From: JAWKWH01 sp965204295
Lineage (GTDB): Bacteria; Pseudomonadota; Alphaproteobacteria; Rhizobiales; Rhizobiaceae
Reading direction: 5' to 3'
Length of the DNA: 64,000 nt
Assembly (NCBI GenBank): GCA_965204295.1
Contig: OZ241973.1
Coordinates: forward strand, 1,054,001 to 1,118,000
Under the pieces are notes generated by a model. That model saw only the letters and a list, made by a program, of their open reading frames with translations. It did not search any database and was not told the DNA's origin. The position numbers were made by a program, and so were the translations under genes. Shown piece after piece: positions 63,436 through 64,000 of this stretch (the stretch's first letter is position 1; every line of letters begins with the position of its first letter).

Positions 63436-64000
63436 TCAATCTGATCGCAATTTCTCCGCCAGCAGTATGTAATTGACTTCCATATCCCGTGACCGCCGCC
63501 ATTCGTCGGCAATCGGGTTGTAGCTGACGCCGGTGCGATCGACGACTTTCATACCGGCTGCCGACAGAGGCCCCTCGATTTCATGAGGCCGGACCAGCCT
63601 GTCATATCGATGGGTGCCTTTTGGCAGCCAGCGCAGCACATACTCCGCACCGATGATCGCCAATCCGAGCGCTTTGAACGTCCTGTTGATCGTGGCGACA
63701 AACATCAGGCCGCCGGGCGTGACCATTTCGGAACATCTGGTCAGAAAGAGTTCCACGTCAGCAACATGCTCAACCACCTCCATGTTGAGAACGACATCGA
63801 AATTTTCGCCGTTTTCGGAGAGCAATTCGGCGGAAACAGCGCGATAATCGATGTCGATTCCCGATTCCGCGGCATGTAATCCGGCAATCCCGATATTGGT
63901 TTCGGATGGATCGGCGCCGACAACTGCAGCGCCCAGCCGGGCCATCGGTTCGCACAACAATCCGCCGCCACAGCCGATATCAAGGAACCGAAGGCCCCTG
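63436..64000 (-). CDS. ubiG: Ubiquinone biosynthesis O-methyltransferase, partial
   Basis: The C-terminal 187 or so residues of UbiG. The SAM motif FLDIGCGGGLLCEPMARLG lies at the right edge; FDVVLNMEVVEHVADVELFL, HRYDRLVRPHEIEGPLSAAG and the end DMEVNYILLAEKLRSD are characteristic. It carries out both O-methylations in ubiquinone synthesis. The N-terminus is outside the window. Confidence 0.95.
   Translation of the reverse strand, partial: RGLRFLDIGCGGGLLCEPMARLGAAVVGADPSETNIGIAGLHAAESGIDIDYRAVSAELLSENGENFDVVLNMEVVEHVADVELFLTRCSEMVTPGGLMFVATINRTFKALGLAIIGAEYVLRWLPKGTHRYDRLVRPHEIEGPLSAAGMKVVDRTGVSYNPIADEWRRSRDMEVNYILLAEKLRSD

Noticed and set aside
1..64000. tRNA, rRNA, CRISPR, IS elements, prophage
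   Set aside because: None seen by reading: no cloverleaf-like sequence, repeat-spacer array, transposase or phage protein was recognised.

Overview
The window looks like chromosomal DNA of an alphaproteobacterium, most likely of the order Hyphomicrobiales (Rhizobiales). It is moderately GC-rich and dense with ABC and TRAP transporters. Two blocks of core genes look typical of that order: mutT - GNAT - argJ - parvulin isomerase - secA (34.2-40.5 kb) and NDUFAF5-like methyltransferase - comF - grxC - nitrilase - DUF1178 - ubiG (59.9-64 kb). This placement is inferred from gene content and was not tested by a search. I saw no tRNA, rRNA, CRISPR array, insertion sequence or phage gene.

Layout. 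0-5.5 kb: a ureide (purine-breakdown) operon on the minus strand. It holds a creatininase-family hydrolase, an allantoinase (PuuE) fused to OHCU decarboxylase, ureidoglycine aminohydrolase, ureidoglycolate lyase and a nucleoside-type deaminase, with a Tat-exported peptide-type solute-binding protein at the edge and a divergent MarR regulator. 5.5-10.5 kb: a LacI regulator whose N-terminus appears frameshifted, a coupled operon of a PuuD-like glutamine-amidotransferase-fold hydrolase with a cobalt-type nitrile hydratase, and an orphan TRAP binding protein. 10.5-14.4 kb: a decayed Hint-domain gene, then xylB-xylA. 14.4-16.9 kb: a GMC oxidoreductase and its LysR neighbour, each interrupted by one in-frame TGA. 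17-29.7 kb: a long plus-strand catabolic run of flavin reductase, aldehyde dehydrogenase, luciferase-like monooxygenase, AA_synth remnant, alpha/beta hydrolase, ThDP enzyme, two arginase-family ureohydrolases (with a GNAT gene on the other strand) and an OpuA/ProU-like ABC importer. 29.8-34.2 kb: a LysR gene whose end overlaps a histidine-kinase remnant, a di-haem oxidoreductase and an amidase.

40.5-47.6 kb: an MFS transporter and a branched-chain-type ABC operon (livGFHM) ending in an acyl-CoA ligase. 47.9-50 kb: a poorly characterised island with a PD-(D/E)XK-like protein, a small ORF and a broken LysR gene. 50-59.3 kb: a BMP-type ABC importer and a TAXI-TRAP transporter with a universal stress protein.

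The accessory parts read as scavenging of nitrogenous organic compounds: ureides, nitriles or amides, guanidino or betaine compounds, and nucleoside-like compounds. The best candidate for an undescribed pathway is the 17-29.7 kb run. It combines a two-component flavin monooxygenase, aldehyde oxidation, ThDP chemistry and guanidine-type hydrolysis with a betaine-like importer. A second theme is decay: three of the damaged genes are regulators (two LysR genes and a kinase fragment), a LacI gene may be frameshifted, and most lie beside transport or catabolic genes that are still intact.
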